This document shows, piece by piece, positions 1 through 11,730 of a stretch of DNA of 64,000 nucleotides. The notes beneath the pieces were generated by a model that worked only from the letters and a program-made list of their open reading frames with translations, was not told the DNA's origin and did no database searches. Every line of letters starts with the position of its first letter. The first letter of the stretch is position 1. Source of the DNA: Paragorgia papillata (lineage: Eukaryota > Cnidaria > Anthozoa > Scleralcyonacea > Coralliidae); contig JAWNZC010000111.1 in NCBI GenBank assembly GCA_035771165.1, positions 806,001-870,000 of the forward strand, given 5' to 3'. The translations under genes and the position numbers were made by a program.

Positions 1-3000
1 TGGTACAGCAGCCAGATGGTGTTAGGAAGGTTATTCAGTTAAAAAATTATCTTGGTACAGCAGCCAGATGGTGGTAAGTTAGGAAGGTTATTCAGTTAAA
101 AATCATCTTGGTACAGCAGCCAGATGGTAGTTAGGAAGGTTATTCAGTTAAAAATCATCTTGGTACAGCAGCCAGATGGAAGTTAGGAAGGTTATTCAGT
201 TAAAAATTACCTTGGTACAGTAGCCAGATGGTGGTTAGGAAGGTTATTCAGTTTAAAATCATCTTGGTACAGCAGCCAGATGGTGGTAGGAAGGTTATTC
301 AGTTAAAAAATAATATCTTGGTACAGCAGCCAGATGGTAGTTAGGAAGGTTATTCAGTTAAAAAATTTATCTTGGTACAGCAGCCAGATGGAAGTTAGGA
401 AGGTTATTCAGTTAAAAATCATCTTGGTACAGCAGCCAGATGGAAGTTAGGAAGGTTATTCAGTTAAAAATCATCTTGGTAGACAGCAGCCAGGTGGTGG
501 TTATAGGAAGGTTATTCAGTTAAAAAAAGTATCTTGGTACAGCAGCAGCCAGATGGTGGTTAGGAAGGTTATTCAGTTAAAAATTATCTTGGTACAGCAG
601 CCAGATGGTGGTATAGGAAGGTTATTCAGTTAAAAAATTATCTTGGTACAGCAGCCAGATGGTGGTTAGGAAGGTTATTCAGTTAAAAATACTTGGTACA
701 GCAGCCAGATGGAAGTTAGGAAGGTTATTCAGTTAAAAATCATCTTGGTACAGCAGCCAGATGGTGGTTAGGAAGGTTATTCAGTTAAAAAATTATCTTG
801 GTACAGCAGCCAGATGGAAGTTAGGAAGGTTATTCAGTTAAAAATCATCTTGGTACAGCAGCCAGATGGTAGTTAGGAAGGTTATTCAGTTAAAAATTAT
901 CTTGGTACAGCAGCCAGATGGTAAGTTAGGAAGGTTATTCAGTTAAAAATCATCTTGGTACAGCAGCCAGATGGTGGTTAGGAAGGTTATTCAGTTAAAA
1001 ATCATCTTGGTACAGCAGCCAGATGGTGGTTAGGAAGGTTATTCAGTTAAAAATCATCTTGGTACAGCAGCCAGTAGATAGGAAGGTTATTCAGTTAAAA
1101 AATCATCTTGGTACAAGCAGCCAGATGGTGGTTAGGAAGGTTATTCAGTTAAAAATCATCTTGGTACAGCAGCCAGATGGAAGAGCCAGATGGTAGTTAG
1201 GAAGGTTATTCAGTTAAAAATCATCTTGGTACAGCAGCCAGATGGTGGTTAGGAAGGTTATTCAGTTAAAAATCATCTTGGTACAGCAGCCAGATGGTTA
1301 GGAAGGTTATTCAGTTAAAAAATCTTGGTACAGCAGCCAGATGGTAGTTAGGAAGGTTATTCAGTTAAAAATCATCTTGGTACAGCAGCCAGATGGGTTA
1401 GGAAGGTTATTCAGTAAAAAATTTCTTGGTACAGCAGCAGTTAAGGTTATTCAGTTAAAGTTAGAAGGTTATTCAGTTAAAATCTTGGTACAGCAGCCAG
1501 ATGGAAGTTAGGAAGGTTATTCAGTTAAATTCATCTCGTAGTACAGCAGCCAGATGGTAGTTAGGAAGGTTATTCAGTTAAAAATCATCTTGGTACAGCA
1601 GCGCAGCCAGATGGTTAGGAAGGTTATTCAGTTAAATCATCTTGGTACAGCAGCCAGATGTAGTTAGGAAGGTTATTCAGGTTAAAAAATCTTGGTACAG
1701 CAGCCAGATGGTTAGGAAGGTTATTCAGTTAAAAAATCATCTTGGTACAGCAGCCAGATGGTGGTTAGGAAGGTTATTCAGTTAAAAATCATCAGCAGCA
1801 GGGTAGGATTCAGTTAAAAAATCTTGGTTCAAGTTAATTCAGTTAAAAATCATCTTGGTACAGCAGCCAGATGGTGGTTAGGAAGGTTATTCAGTTAAAA
1901 ATCATCTTGGTACAGCAGCCAGATGGTGGTTAGGAAGGTTATTCAGTTAAAAATCATCTTGGTACAGCAGCCAGATGGTGGTTAGGAAGGTTATTCAGTT
2001 AAAAATTATCTTGGTACAGCAGCCAGATGGAAGTTAGGAAGGTTATTCAGTTAAAATTCATCTCGGTACAGCAGCCAGATGGTAGTTAGGAAGGTTATTC
2101 AGTTAAAAATCATCTTGGTACAGCAGCCAGATGGTGGTTAGGAAGGTTATCCAGTTAAAAATCATCTTGGTACAGCAGCCAGATGGAAGTTAGGAAGGCT
2201 ATTCAGGTTAAATCATCTTGGTACAGCAGCCAGATAGTGGTTAGGAAGGTTATTCAGTTTTAAATCATCTTGGTAGAGCAGCCAGATGGTAGTTAAGAGG
2301 GTTATTCAGCTTAAATCATCTTGGTACAGCAGCCAGATAGGAGTTAGGAAGGTTATTCAGTTAAAGATTATCTTGGTACAGCAGCTGCCAGATGGTGGTT
2401 AGGAAGGTTATTCAACTTAAATCACCTTGGTACAGCAGCCAGAGTGTAGTTAGGAAGGTTATTCAGTTAAAAATCATCTTGGTACAGCAGCCAGATGGAA
2501 GTTAGGAAGGTTATTGAGTTAAAAATCATCTTGGTAGAGCAGCCAGATGGTGGTTAGGAAGGTTATTCAGTAAAAAATGATCTTGGTACAGCAGCCAGAT
2601 GGAAGTTAGGAAGGTTATTCAGTTAAAAACTACCTTGGTACAGCAGCCAGATGGTGGTTAGGAAGGTTATTCATTTAAAAATCATCTTGGTACAGCAGCC
2701 AGGTGGTGGTTATAGGAAGGTTATTCAGTTAAAACATTATCTTGGTACAGCAGCCAGATGGTGGTTAGGAAGGTTATTGAGTTAAAAATTATCTTGGTAC
2801 AGCAGCCAGATGATGGTTAGGAAGGTTATTCAGTTTTAAATCATCTTAGTACAGCAGCCAGGTGGTGGTAATTATAGGAAGGTTATTCAGTTAAAAACTT
2901 AGCTTGGTACAGCAGCCGATGGTAGTTAGGAAGGTTATTCAGTTAAAAATCATCTTGGTACAGCAGCCAGATGGAAGTTAGGAAGGTTATTCAGTTAAAA

Positions 3001-4815
3001 ATAATCTTGGTACAGCAGCCAGATGGTAGGAAGGTTATTCAGTTAAAAATTATCTTGGTACAGCAGCCAGGTGGTGGTTAGGAAGGTTAGTTATTCAGTT
3101 AAAAATCATCTTGGTACAGCAGCCAGATTGTAGTTAGGAAGGTTATTCAGTTAAAAATTATCTTGGTACAGCAGCCAGATGGTGGTTAGGAAGGTTATTC
3201 AGTTAAAAATTATCTTGGTACAGCAGCCAGATGGTGGTTAGGAAGGTTATTCAGTTAAAAATTATCTTGGTACAGCAGCCAGATGGAAGTTAGGAAGGTT
3301 ATTCAGTTAAAAATCATCTTGGTACAGCAGCCAGATGGAAGTTAGGAAGGTTATTCAGTTAAAAATAATCTTGGTACAGCAGCCAGATGGTTAGGAAGGT
3401 TATTCAGTTAAAAACTCTTGGTACAGCAGCCAGATGGTAGTTAGGAAGGTTATTCTGTTAAAAAATCATCTTGGTACAGCAGCCAGATGGAAGTTTAGGA
3501 AGGTTATTCAGTTAAAAATTATCTTGGTACAGCAGCCAGATGGAAGTTAGGAAGGTTATTCAGTTAAAAATCATCTTGGTACAGCAGCCAGATGGTAGTT
3601 TAGGAAGGTTATTCAGTTAAAAAATCATCTTGGTACAGCAGCCAGATGGTGGTTATATTCAGTTTAAAAATCATCAGCAGCCAGATGGTGGTTAGGAAGG
3701 TTATTCAGTTAAAAATTATCTTGGTACAGCAGCCAGATGGTGGTTAGAAGGTTATTCAGTTAAAAATCATCTTGGTACAGCAGCCAGATGGAAGGGTTTA
3801 TTCAGTTAAAAATCATCTTGGTACAGCAGCCAGGTGGTTAGGAAGGTTATTCAGTTAAAAATCATCTTGGTACAGCAGCCAGATGGTGGTTAGGAAGGTT
3901 ATTCAGTTAAAAATCATCTTGGTACAGCAGCCAGATGGTAGTTAGGAAGGTTATTCAGTTAAAAAATCATCTTGGTACAGCAGCCAGGTGGTGGTAATTA
4001 TAGGAAGGTTATTTCAGTTAAAAATCATCTTGGTACAGCAGCCAGATGGTTAGGAAGGTTTATTCAGTTAAAAATCATCTTGGTACAGCAGCCAGATGGT
4101 GTTAGGAAGGTTATTCAGTTAAAAATCTTGGTACAGCAGCCAGATGGTGGTTATAGGAAGGTTATTCAGTTAAAAAATTATCTTGGTACAGCAGCCAGAT
4201 GGTGGTTAGGAAGGTTATTCAGTTAAAAATTATCTTGGTACAGCAGCCAGATGGTGGTTAGGAAGGTTATTGAGTTAAAAATTATCTTGGTACAGCAGCC
4301 AGATGGTGGTTATAGGAAGGTTATTCAGTTAAAAAATTATCTTGGTACAGCAGCCAGGTGGTGGTTAGGAAGGTTATTCAGTTAAAAATCATCTTGGTAC
4401 AGCAGCCAGATGGTAGTTAGGAAGGTTATTCAGTTAAAAATCATCTTGGTACAGCAGCCAGATGGTGGTTAGGAAGGTTATTCAGTTAAAAATCATCTTG
4501 GTACAGCAGCCAGATGGAAGTTAGGAAGGTTATTCAGTAAAAAAATACCTTGGTACAACAGCCAGATGGTGGTTAGGAAGGTTATTCAGTTATGAGATGG
4601 TAGTTAGGAAGGTTATTCAGTTAAAAATTATCTTGGTACAGCAGCCAGATGGTAGTTAAGAGGGTTATATTCAGCTTAAATCATCTTGGTACAGCAGCCA
4701 GATAGGAGTTAGGAAGGTTATTCAGTTAAAATTGTCTGGGTAGAAGCAGCTAGATGGTATAGTTAGGAAGCTTATTTAGTGTAAATTAGTCATTTTGGTA
4801 GAGCAGCCAGATGGT
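1..4815. repeat. ~52-bp tandem satellite array
   Basis: Roughly ninety head-to-tail copies of a unit of about 52 bp. Each copy holds the words GGTACAGCAGCCAGATGG, TTAGGAAGGTTATTCAG and a variable A-rich link. Copies differ by single-base changes and by 1-10 bp gains or losses, mostly in the GGTGGTTA and TTAAAAAT joints. The array starts before the window and ends at about 4,815, where the last units are more diverged. Since 52 is not a multiple of three and indels are frequent, open frames inside it are accidental. No function is visible. Confidence 0.97.
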
Positions 4816-4937
4816 AAGAATTTGAATTTAGGTGTCAATGTTTGAAGTTCCAAATATATAAATATATACATGTCCTGTGGCATTAAGAAACCAGTATAAA
4901 TAACCAGCTGCTTATTAATCGATCCCAGAAAAAACTG

Positions 4938-6167
4938 TTAAAACAGTTTTTGTTTTATACGCAGCTTTCCTGAAGCAAGACTTGGGAGAACAGCAATTGT
5001 GTAAACGTAGCCAAGCTCTTCCAAAAATACCGCATCTACCTCGTCATCATCATCGTCAACTGAATGTACTTCAGCAGTGTACCAACCTTGAATAAATAAA
5101 ATAGATATAGTCTAACTACTTTTTGACCGAGCGTGAGGCCTGAACTAGTGAACTATCGGACCGATGTTTTTTTAGTACAGACCGAGACGAGCGCAGCAAG
5201 TTGATGTCTGTGCAGTCTAGTTCAGACTGAACAAGTGAGGTCAATAAGTACAGTAGTTTATTATATGGCCTTCCTGAAATAATTATTACCGTTAGAATTT
5301 AGAGAAATAATAAAAATAATATTGGGTATTAATTGGTATACAGTTATACAATTGTTGGTAAATGCGTACAAACAGTATAATAATAATACCTGCTGGCCAA
5401 TCTGTATCAGAAAGTTCATCTTCAGACCAGTTTATTTCTACCATTGCTCCAATTTGACAAATTTCTTTGTAATCATTAATGTTCCTCTTTGTATCTTTCG
5501 CAAGCTTCATCCTATTATCTTTTGCCTGCTTTCCAACCGAGTACTTATAGGTCACTCCTTTTTCTGTGCCAAATTCCACTTCTATTGTGTCAGTGTCTTC
5601 AAAGTACTTTAACACCGTCGCTTTGTACCAACCTATAAAACATGAATATATTATTATTAAATATAAAATGTGTACAAAATCCTTTTTATATACGTACATA
5701 TATAATGAAATGTGGGAAAACATGCAGGAAACATATTTAAGTATAATTCATTTTCCCTTACCAGTTTTCCAGCCTGTATCACCAATTTCGTTCTTATTCC
5801 ATAAAATCAGTATGCTAGCGCCTACTGATTTTATGGCTTCCAACTTCATCGAATCCAGTTTGTTTATATGTGAACAATTAGTCTGTTGGTAAAGCCCGAT
5901 TTCACTCTCCAATGGTTTCAGAACTTCTTCAAGTTTATCAAGCGTTATGAATTCTGCAACAGAGAGAAATGCTTTTTTACGTTTGTTAGAAATTGAGGCA
6001 TTGTCTCTTGGACGCGACGTGCTTACAGTGGGGGTTAAAGGTGTTGAGTACTTTCTTCTTTTGTGGATTACTTTAGAATCTTCAAAATACATTGCTTTTT
6101 GTAACCTTATTAATGTTTTCGTTGCTGTAATCAGATCATCGAATCCAGTTTGTTTATATGTGAACAA
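4938..6167 (-). pseudogene. Spliced 3' exons with repeated GWY modules
   Basis: Three exons can be read. The first ends at 5,762 (donor GTAAGG), the second is 5,632-5,390 (acceptor TATAG, donor GTATTA), the third is 5,086-4,938 (acceptor TCAAG, stop TAA). All junctions are phase 1, and the 243-nt middle exon is a whole number of codons. Exons two and three each begin with a GWYxAxV module followed by acidic and FxxExGxxY residues, and the first exon ends in GDTGWKTG. These look like repeats of a Tudor/SH3-like barrel spread over symmetric exons. Such domains usually bind peptides or methylated tails; that role here is inference. Splicing shows this was a genuine eukaryotic gene end. Confidence 0.55.
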
Positions 6168-6422
6168 TTAGTCTGTTGGTAAAGCCCGATTTCACTCTCC
6201 AATGGTTTCATACCTTCTTCAAGTTTATCAAGCGTTACGTATTGTGCAACAGAGAGAAATGCTTTTTTACGTTTGTTAGAAATGGAGGCATTGTCTCTTG
6301 GACGCGACGTGCTTACAGTGGGGGTTAAAGGTGTTGAGTACTTTCTTCTTTTGTGGATTACTTTAGGATCATCAAAATACTTGCTTTTTGTAACCTTATT
6401 AATGTTTTCGTTGCTGTAATCA
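5846..6422. repeat. 290-bp tandem duplication within the gene
   Basis: 5,846-6,132 and 6,136-6,422 are near-identical direct copies with a 290-bp period, each running from TCATCGAATCCAG to GCTGTAATCA. Differences include TATGAATTC against TACGTATTG and one missing base near 6,376 in the second copy. The duplication repeats the coding block of the minus-strand gene and shifts its frame. Confidence 0.95.
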
Positions 6423-7062
6423 TGTCGAATATAGCTTCAAGTTCTTTGTGGAAAGCCAAATAACTTCTTCCAGCTCTTAACATTCCACAGTCCAATACAT
6501 TATGGAATCGTAGAATCTCTCGAAGCCTATATCCAGCCAATTTGCTTATTTCGGTCATAGACTCCGGAATTGAAATGAGATCTCCATGGTATCCAGCGAT
6601 GGAAGGTGGTTGTTCTTGACCTAATTTCTCGACGATGCGCCGTACACACTCGTGTTTTTTCCCATCTGATGAAATACCATTTTCCCGACATAATTCTTGC
6701 AAGGCTGCCTTATCATTTTGTTTGTACAAGTCACTTTGACGCCAAAATTCCCTCTCCTTTTCGTCCATAAACTTCTTGTCTAGTTTTCCCTTGAAGTCTA
6801 CAAAAAATCTTTGAACATCGTCTTCTGTACACCCACTCAATAAAGCGATACTTGGAAATATGGTGTCTAGTCGGTGAGAAAACACCTTACAAGCAATTTC
6901 TAAAATTTTGGACGGAAGAAATGCTCCTGGTGTATTGTCCACTACTTCACTTTGAAGTTTCTCTACCTTTTCCAATGGCAAGTAGTGTAATTCGCCCCCG
7001 GTTTTAATCCACCTAACATAATCTGGAATCGGTTGTGCTGTAAAGATCTCCTTATCTCCTTC
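6358..7062 (-). pseudogene. SAP-like segment of the same gene
   Basis: This continues the DDE-like frame directly after the TAA at 7,063. About residues 70-110 of the 6,981 frame (KAALQELCRENGISSDG and on to VRRIVEKL) have the helix-extended-helix spacing of a SAP DNA-binding motif. The frame ends at 6,358 inside the downstream copy of a 290-bp tandem duplication, because that copy has lost one base relative to its partner (TACTTGC against TACATTGC on the plus strand). So the break follows the duplication. SAP assignment is by motif shape only. Confidence 0.45.
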
Positions 7063-8661
7063 TTACTGCAAATCCGGATGCAAAATTGTGGTTGAATATT
7101 TGTCTGTCCAACAGGTTATTTCTCCCTCTTCCTCCAAGCTGTTTTGCATAGTTTGGTAATCCTCTCTGTAGCTTCCAACAAAATTTTCATTTAAATTCCA
7201 GATTGTAGCGACTTCTTTCCATAGTTCATTCTGTACTGGTTTGTAGTGTACATCATCTTCATTCTTTCGGCGCTCACTCTTTCCGAGAAAGGTTACCAGC
7301 TGCTCTTCATCGTTGAAGACAAAATTGTCTTCATTCCCAATCCCACGCAGTGCAAGACATGGTCTTCCACCAAACTGTGTGCGGGCCAAACACTTCTGGA
7401 CCTCTCCAGCCATGTGTTCCATGTTTTCCAGGTGTCTTTGATCTCCTATTTTGTATTCCTGGTGAACAGCCGTACTTGAAAATATTTCGTTCGACAACGC
7501 ATGATTTTTAGAAGCATGAACACGTTCCACTGGATTTCGTTTGCTGTGATATTCAGCAAATGATTTCTGTGCGACTGATTTCAGTTGAAGAAGTCTTGCT
7601 AAACGGACCAGCCACATTCTGACAAGTGGGTTAGACGGAGCTTCCGAAGGACCGTTATCCACAATAAAAACAAAATGTTCCTTTAACTTTCCTGTGTCTG
7701 GGTTTCGGAATAATTGATCAAGTACAGGGTTGACCAACAATAAAAGGATTTCATTAAATACACGGTGTACAGTCTCGCTCTCGAAATATGAAAGGTTGAG
7801 GAGTGTAGCTGCTGTACCTGTCCTTCTAATTATATAGTAATATTCTTTATTTTCTTCTCCCTCGAAATTCAAATCTGTTTCCAAAAAAAGATGACTCTAG
7901 TCTAGTCTGTCCCAGACTAGTCTGTCCCAGTCGTGATCAGGAAGCGTGATTTCCCGCCATGTTTTCCCTGGTTTTTGGACAGGAGACACAGCATTGATTT
8001 TAGCTTTTGCGTCTTTGGAGTCAACCATGATGCTATTGGAATGCAAATGAGCGTAATCCATTGTAAGATTTACGTTGTGGGTTGACCGATGTAAATTTAC
8101 AACGAACTGCTCTACTCCAGTACGCGGGGGCTTGTGAAGTGAAAGGCAAGCATTAATTCCTCTTCCAGAATGGTGTCGTTTCGCTTGATATGTTCCTTGT
8201 TTGTAATTCTGAGTGTAGTTAAAGCAAGAGGAAAGACTGATATTAAAACCTTCAGGAGCCAATGCTAGAATAGTCTCTCTCGCATGCCTCATTATGGTGT
8301 TGCTGTCTGCGGCTCGATAGAGAACTGTGTCAATAAGTCTTGGATGAATTTCTAATCCACCTCCAGCTCTAGCAATTCGATCTTCCTCGCCAAAAGCAAA
8401 TTCAAGGATACCAGCAAGATCCGGAAACTCTTCGCATTTTAGTGGTCTTCCCCTTCCTTTGAATACGTGGCGAAGCCTTTCTAGCTTCAATTTTTGCAGC
8501 ATTCTATACTTTTTCCTCCTTTTTGGCTCACCAGTAAGTGTAGACTCCTCAGTTTCTTCTACACTTGTCCTCATTTCTTCAAACAATTGCAAGTTGAGGG
8601 TGACATGATCTTTTGCTCGTTGAAAGTTCCTTCTGTCTTGAACATTAGCTACATTTGCCAT
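7063..8661 (-). pseudogene. DDE-transposase-like core, broken
   Basis: Two consecutive frames (8,661-7,897 and 7,884-7,063). The second contains FIVDNGPSEAP and SKRNPVERVHA, which look like the second Asp and the Glu of an RNase H-fold DDE transposase. MDYAHLHSNS in the first frame is a possible first-Asp site. The frames are separated by a direct duplication of a 15-base word (GACTGGGACAGACTA and a near copy, about 7,900-7,930) that ends the first frame. An in-frame TAA at 7,063-7,065 stops the second, although the same frame continues into the next piece. I recognise the general look of a cnidarian transposon protein but cannot name the superfamily. The catalytic roles are inferred. Confidence 0.5.
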
Positions 8662-9461
8662 GAATTAGCACTTGTAAGTTTTGTTAGATTAGCTTTAAAC
8701 GTATCTCTGTCCCGCTTACTGTCAAGGTACTGTAGTATGATATCGTAATCTCCACCAACAACCCGCTTCACTTTCTCCATCAAAATCATCACGGAGTCCA
8801 TCAACTTTAACACTTCACCAATCCCATTATTTTCCACTATGTATCCTCTTCCTTCAATATAGACCAGACGACCAGACTCCGTTAATCCTTTCATTTCTTT
8901 ATATTTTTTAGCCAGTTTTTGAGTCGCTACTATTGGGCCACTCTCCATTATGAATTTTGCAAGAGAAATCATTGCGCTTAAATGTTCCTGATGTTTCAAT
9001 GAACCTGCCGTGCTAAGCTTCTCAATAAGCACTTCAATGTTCTCATTGAGTGTTCCTGTTACAGATCCACGAACACGAACTTTTGTTCCGTTATCTTCGG
9101 TGATAACACTGATTTTCATTCTTTCTTCCGATCTGGCCATGTTAGCAGCAGCGTTTACTCCTTTCTCTTGATACCATGGGAATCTTGGACCTTGCAAAGG
9201 TAGTAATAATTCGTCTGGTTCTTCAAAAACTTGCGTATGATGGTCTGGCATTGAATTGTCGATACTGCCCTTCCCACACTCATTATCTTGAAATGCCGGC
9301 TGAAGCTTGGATGTCGCATCTGCTTTAAAATACGAAGTGAATTTTGCAGTCATCTTTTCCTTGGTTCTATCGGTTGGCGTGGCTTTCACTGAAGCTGTCT
9401 CCTCCCCTTTTGTTGCTTTCGATTTCTGCTTTTTTCTATGTACTTTCGTCCTAGAATACAT
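8649..9461 (-). pseudogene. N-terminal part of a transposase-like gene
   Basis: An ATG-started frame of 270 codons, lysine-rich at its start, with no domain I recognise. It ends at a TAG at 8,649-8,651, where the next frame (starting at 8,661) overlaps it by 13 bases. The two protein stretches read naturally as one chain if two bases at the overlap are ignored, so I think this is the first piece of the gene that continues down to 4,938, broken by a small indel. It could also be a separate first protein of a two-gene transposon. Base composition matches the downstream pieces. Confidence 0.5.
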
Positions 9462-10881
9462 ATCAGATTCTTTATAAAAATTGTAATTTACGCCCGGGTT
9501 TGACTTCGGTTTTTAGTCTTTAGACGCCTAACCTATTATGCGCCAAACCCCAAACCTAATTACCATTTTAGGTTTACCCGAGCCAAAAAAATCTCACCTG
9601 TTGATTGTCATGCCGAATCAGTCAATCAGCGAGATATCGCTGTGTGCGAGTTAAGGTTTCATTGCCACTACTTTCCGCTCAGACTTTTCTTAGACTGGTG
9701 TATAAAAGTTACGCCGGTGTCTCAGCAGATAGTATCTGCTAGCGGATACTGTCTCCCCTCGCGGATTCTGTCTCCCTCCCCCCAAAATAGTCGAGATAAC
9801 TTTTAGTTCTTGTGTTCTTTGATAGAAATCTGAAAATCTTTTAAAAAAAGCTACTTAATGTAAGCCACGAGGGAAGTTAAAATCAAAATTCATAATATTG
9901 AATTTTGAATCGCGGTTTGTTGAAAAATTCATAAGGTGGTGAACTGCCAAGATTTTTAGGAGCTGTTCCAGTAAACAGACCTACACGTATTAAAAATTTC
10001 GGTGATCCGAATTTATCCGGAGTGGATTATATCGTACCGTGCTAGTGTAGACGTGGCCATTTGAACGGGGGAATAGATAATTTGCGCAAACTTGTCAATA
10101 CAATTTTTTCAGGCCGATTATACGTCTTATTTGAGCCAATACTGTCCGGAAATCTAAATAGTTAATCTATAATTATAATGCATTGAAAACACGCGCGAAA
10201 AGCTCGTTGTTTCCGATCTACACCCGCGTAAAGGTATGTGGTAGGTGTACTGCGAATTACCAAAGCATGGAATAACTGTATATGATTTCTGACGAAAGGC
10301 ATTCGTCAAAACGTTTGACAGATATGTTCTAATTTGGAGAGTATACCAACGTTGTCCTTGCTATATTATTGATTGAACATTGCCTACGAAACAGTGCAAC
10401 ATAATACATGCGGCTCAAGTTCAAAGGTCTGTTCCTATGCGATGCGTCAGACAATCGTTGTTCGCTTTAATAATTATTTTCGGGGCATCTTGTAATACCC
10501 AGGCTGAAATGTTTAAAGATCGATTACATGCATCAGAAACTGTGCAGATTATGAAAAGCTAATATAGTAAGGGTAGAAAAACAAGGTTTGATTAATTGTT
10601 TCTACATCCCCTGGGGTACGGTTATTGAACCCCCCTCTCATTTCAAAATATATTTCTTTTCATACTCAATACTGAAAAATGGAGATACAAGGCTCTCGAC
10701 GTTTCATGATTCTGAATATATTTTTACATTATAATAAATTCATATGCATTATGTTTAGCACACCAGTCACCAACGTCACAGGCTGTATAGTCTGGTGCGA
10801 CATGGTGCGGAAATCGGAGTCTATTAGTTAAGAACATTATTGCCTAGCAGGTAGTTTTTGCTAGAACCATCACGCAAAATA
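9462..10881. other. No gene seen
   Basis: This stretch separates the decayed transposase-like gene from the foldback elements left of the Polinton. I see no long or motif-bearing frame on either strand. A short T-rich and C-rich tract near 9,765-9,785 is the only compositional feature. A 58-codon frame near 10,390-10,562 has no convincing start or homology. Confidence 0.5.
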
Positions 10882-11265
10882 AGTAGTATGCAAAGGGGGG
10901 TACCGGCGCACCCACCAAAATTCTAAAAATTTATTTCTTAACAAAACAACCTCCAAATGGTCACATTAGTCAGGAAGCCGCGACATACTGCCTCTTTGAA
11001 TCAATTGAAAAAAACGACCGTTTTCGCCATTTCTAGGCACTCGGCCCCCTTTTATTTTTTTTCTCTATTTTTTTATTTTTTTTAATTTTTTTTAAACATG
11101 TCGAGGCAATCAATCACTGGGGAGGTTGAGGGGTAGTTTATCCTTTAGGACGGCCATCAGACGCGGCTTCCTGAGTAATGTGACCATTTGGAGGTTGTTT
11201 TGTTAAGAAATAAATTTTTCGGATTTTGACGCACTCGCCCAGTACCCCCCTTTGCTTATACTACT
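10882..11265. mobile_element. Foldback element with ~100-bp inverted arms
   Basis: The left arm (10,882-10,983, with GCAAAGGGGGGTAC and CAACCTCCAAATGGTCACAT) is repeated inverted at 11,165-11,265. The centre is T-rich with a long poly-T tract. Arms differ by a few substitutions and indels. There is no coding capacity. It is best read as a MITE or foldback DNA element of unknown superfamily; no target duplication is certain because the symmetry runs into the flanks. Confidence 0.85.
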
Positions 11266-11317
11266 AGAGTGTAGTGCTTAAACTGCTGACACCATGTACC
11301 TGGAAACAGGTGGCCCA

Positions 11318-11466
11318 CTTTGTGGTTTGTGGATTTGGACATTCCTTTACACACAGCAACCAGAGCTTTTAGAAAAAAAATTTCCAAAAAAGTTTAAAAA
11401 AAATTAAAATCGCTGGTTGCTATGCCCAATGGAATGTTGTGTTGTTGACAACCAGACCGCACAAAG
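11318..11466. repeat. Imperfect hairpin
   Basis: ACATTCC...AGCAACCAG on the left (11,340-11,365) pairs with CTGGTTGC...GGAATGT on the right (11,412-11,436), and outer CTTTGTG/CACAAAG words also pair. The loop is an A-rich tract. It is probably a small non-autonomous element next to the left end of the Polinton. Confidence 0.6.
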
Positions 11467-11511
11467 ATTGTTTGTGAGCGTTAGCCCGGGTGGTGGCCCA
11501 CTGTGACAGTC

Positions 11512-11730
11512 ATGGAGGAGGGCGCTTCAGGTGTTTGCTTGGATAAGGATAGATTAGAATTTTTACTGACGAAGGAGAAGACGAGACGGGGACTTGTAAA
11601 GAAGAGAAGAAACTTGATGAAAAAGATGGAGTTGAAAGGGAAGCTGAATATGGCGGAAGAGGAGATTAAGGACTCCGAAAGGAAGACACAAATATTTGAA
11701 AGGAAGATAGGGGAAACCCCGTCACCGTAA
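11512..11730 (+). CDS. Small charged protein at the Polinton edge
   Basis: ATG at 11,512 opens 72 codons rich in Lys, Glu and Arg with no proline until the end, so a single long helix or coiled coil is likely. It overlaps the last ~65 bases of the polymerase gene tail to tail. I do not recognise it. The coding signal is modest; it could be chance, though its position at the element's end and its ordered composition favour a small element gene. Confidence 0.3.
   Translation: MEEGASGVCLDKDRLEFLLTKEKTRRGLVKKRRNLMKKMELKGKLNMAEEEIKDSERKTQIFERKIGETPSP

Noticed and set aside
3972..4226. 84-codon frame in the satellite
   Set aside because: It is satellite sequence; the unit length is not a multiple of three and indels keep changing frame.
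1..4815. CRISPR-like repeat-spacer pattern
   Set aside because: Units are head-to-tail without unique spacers, and the DNA is clearly eukaryotic.
10380..10562. Short frame left of the Polinton
   Set aside because: No ATG at its start, no homology and no coding features.
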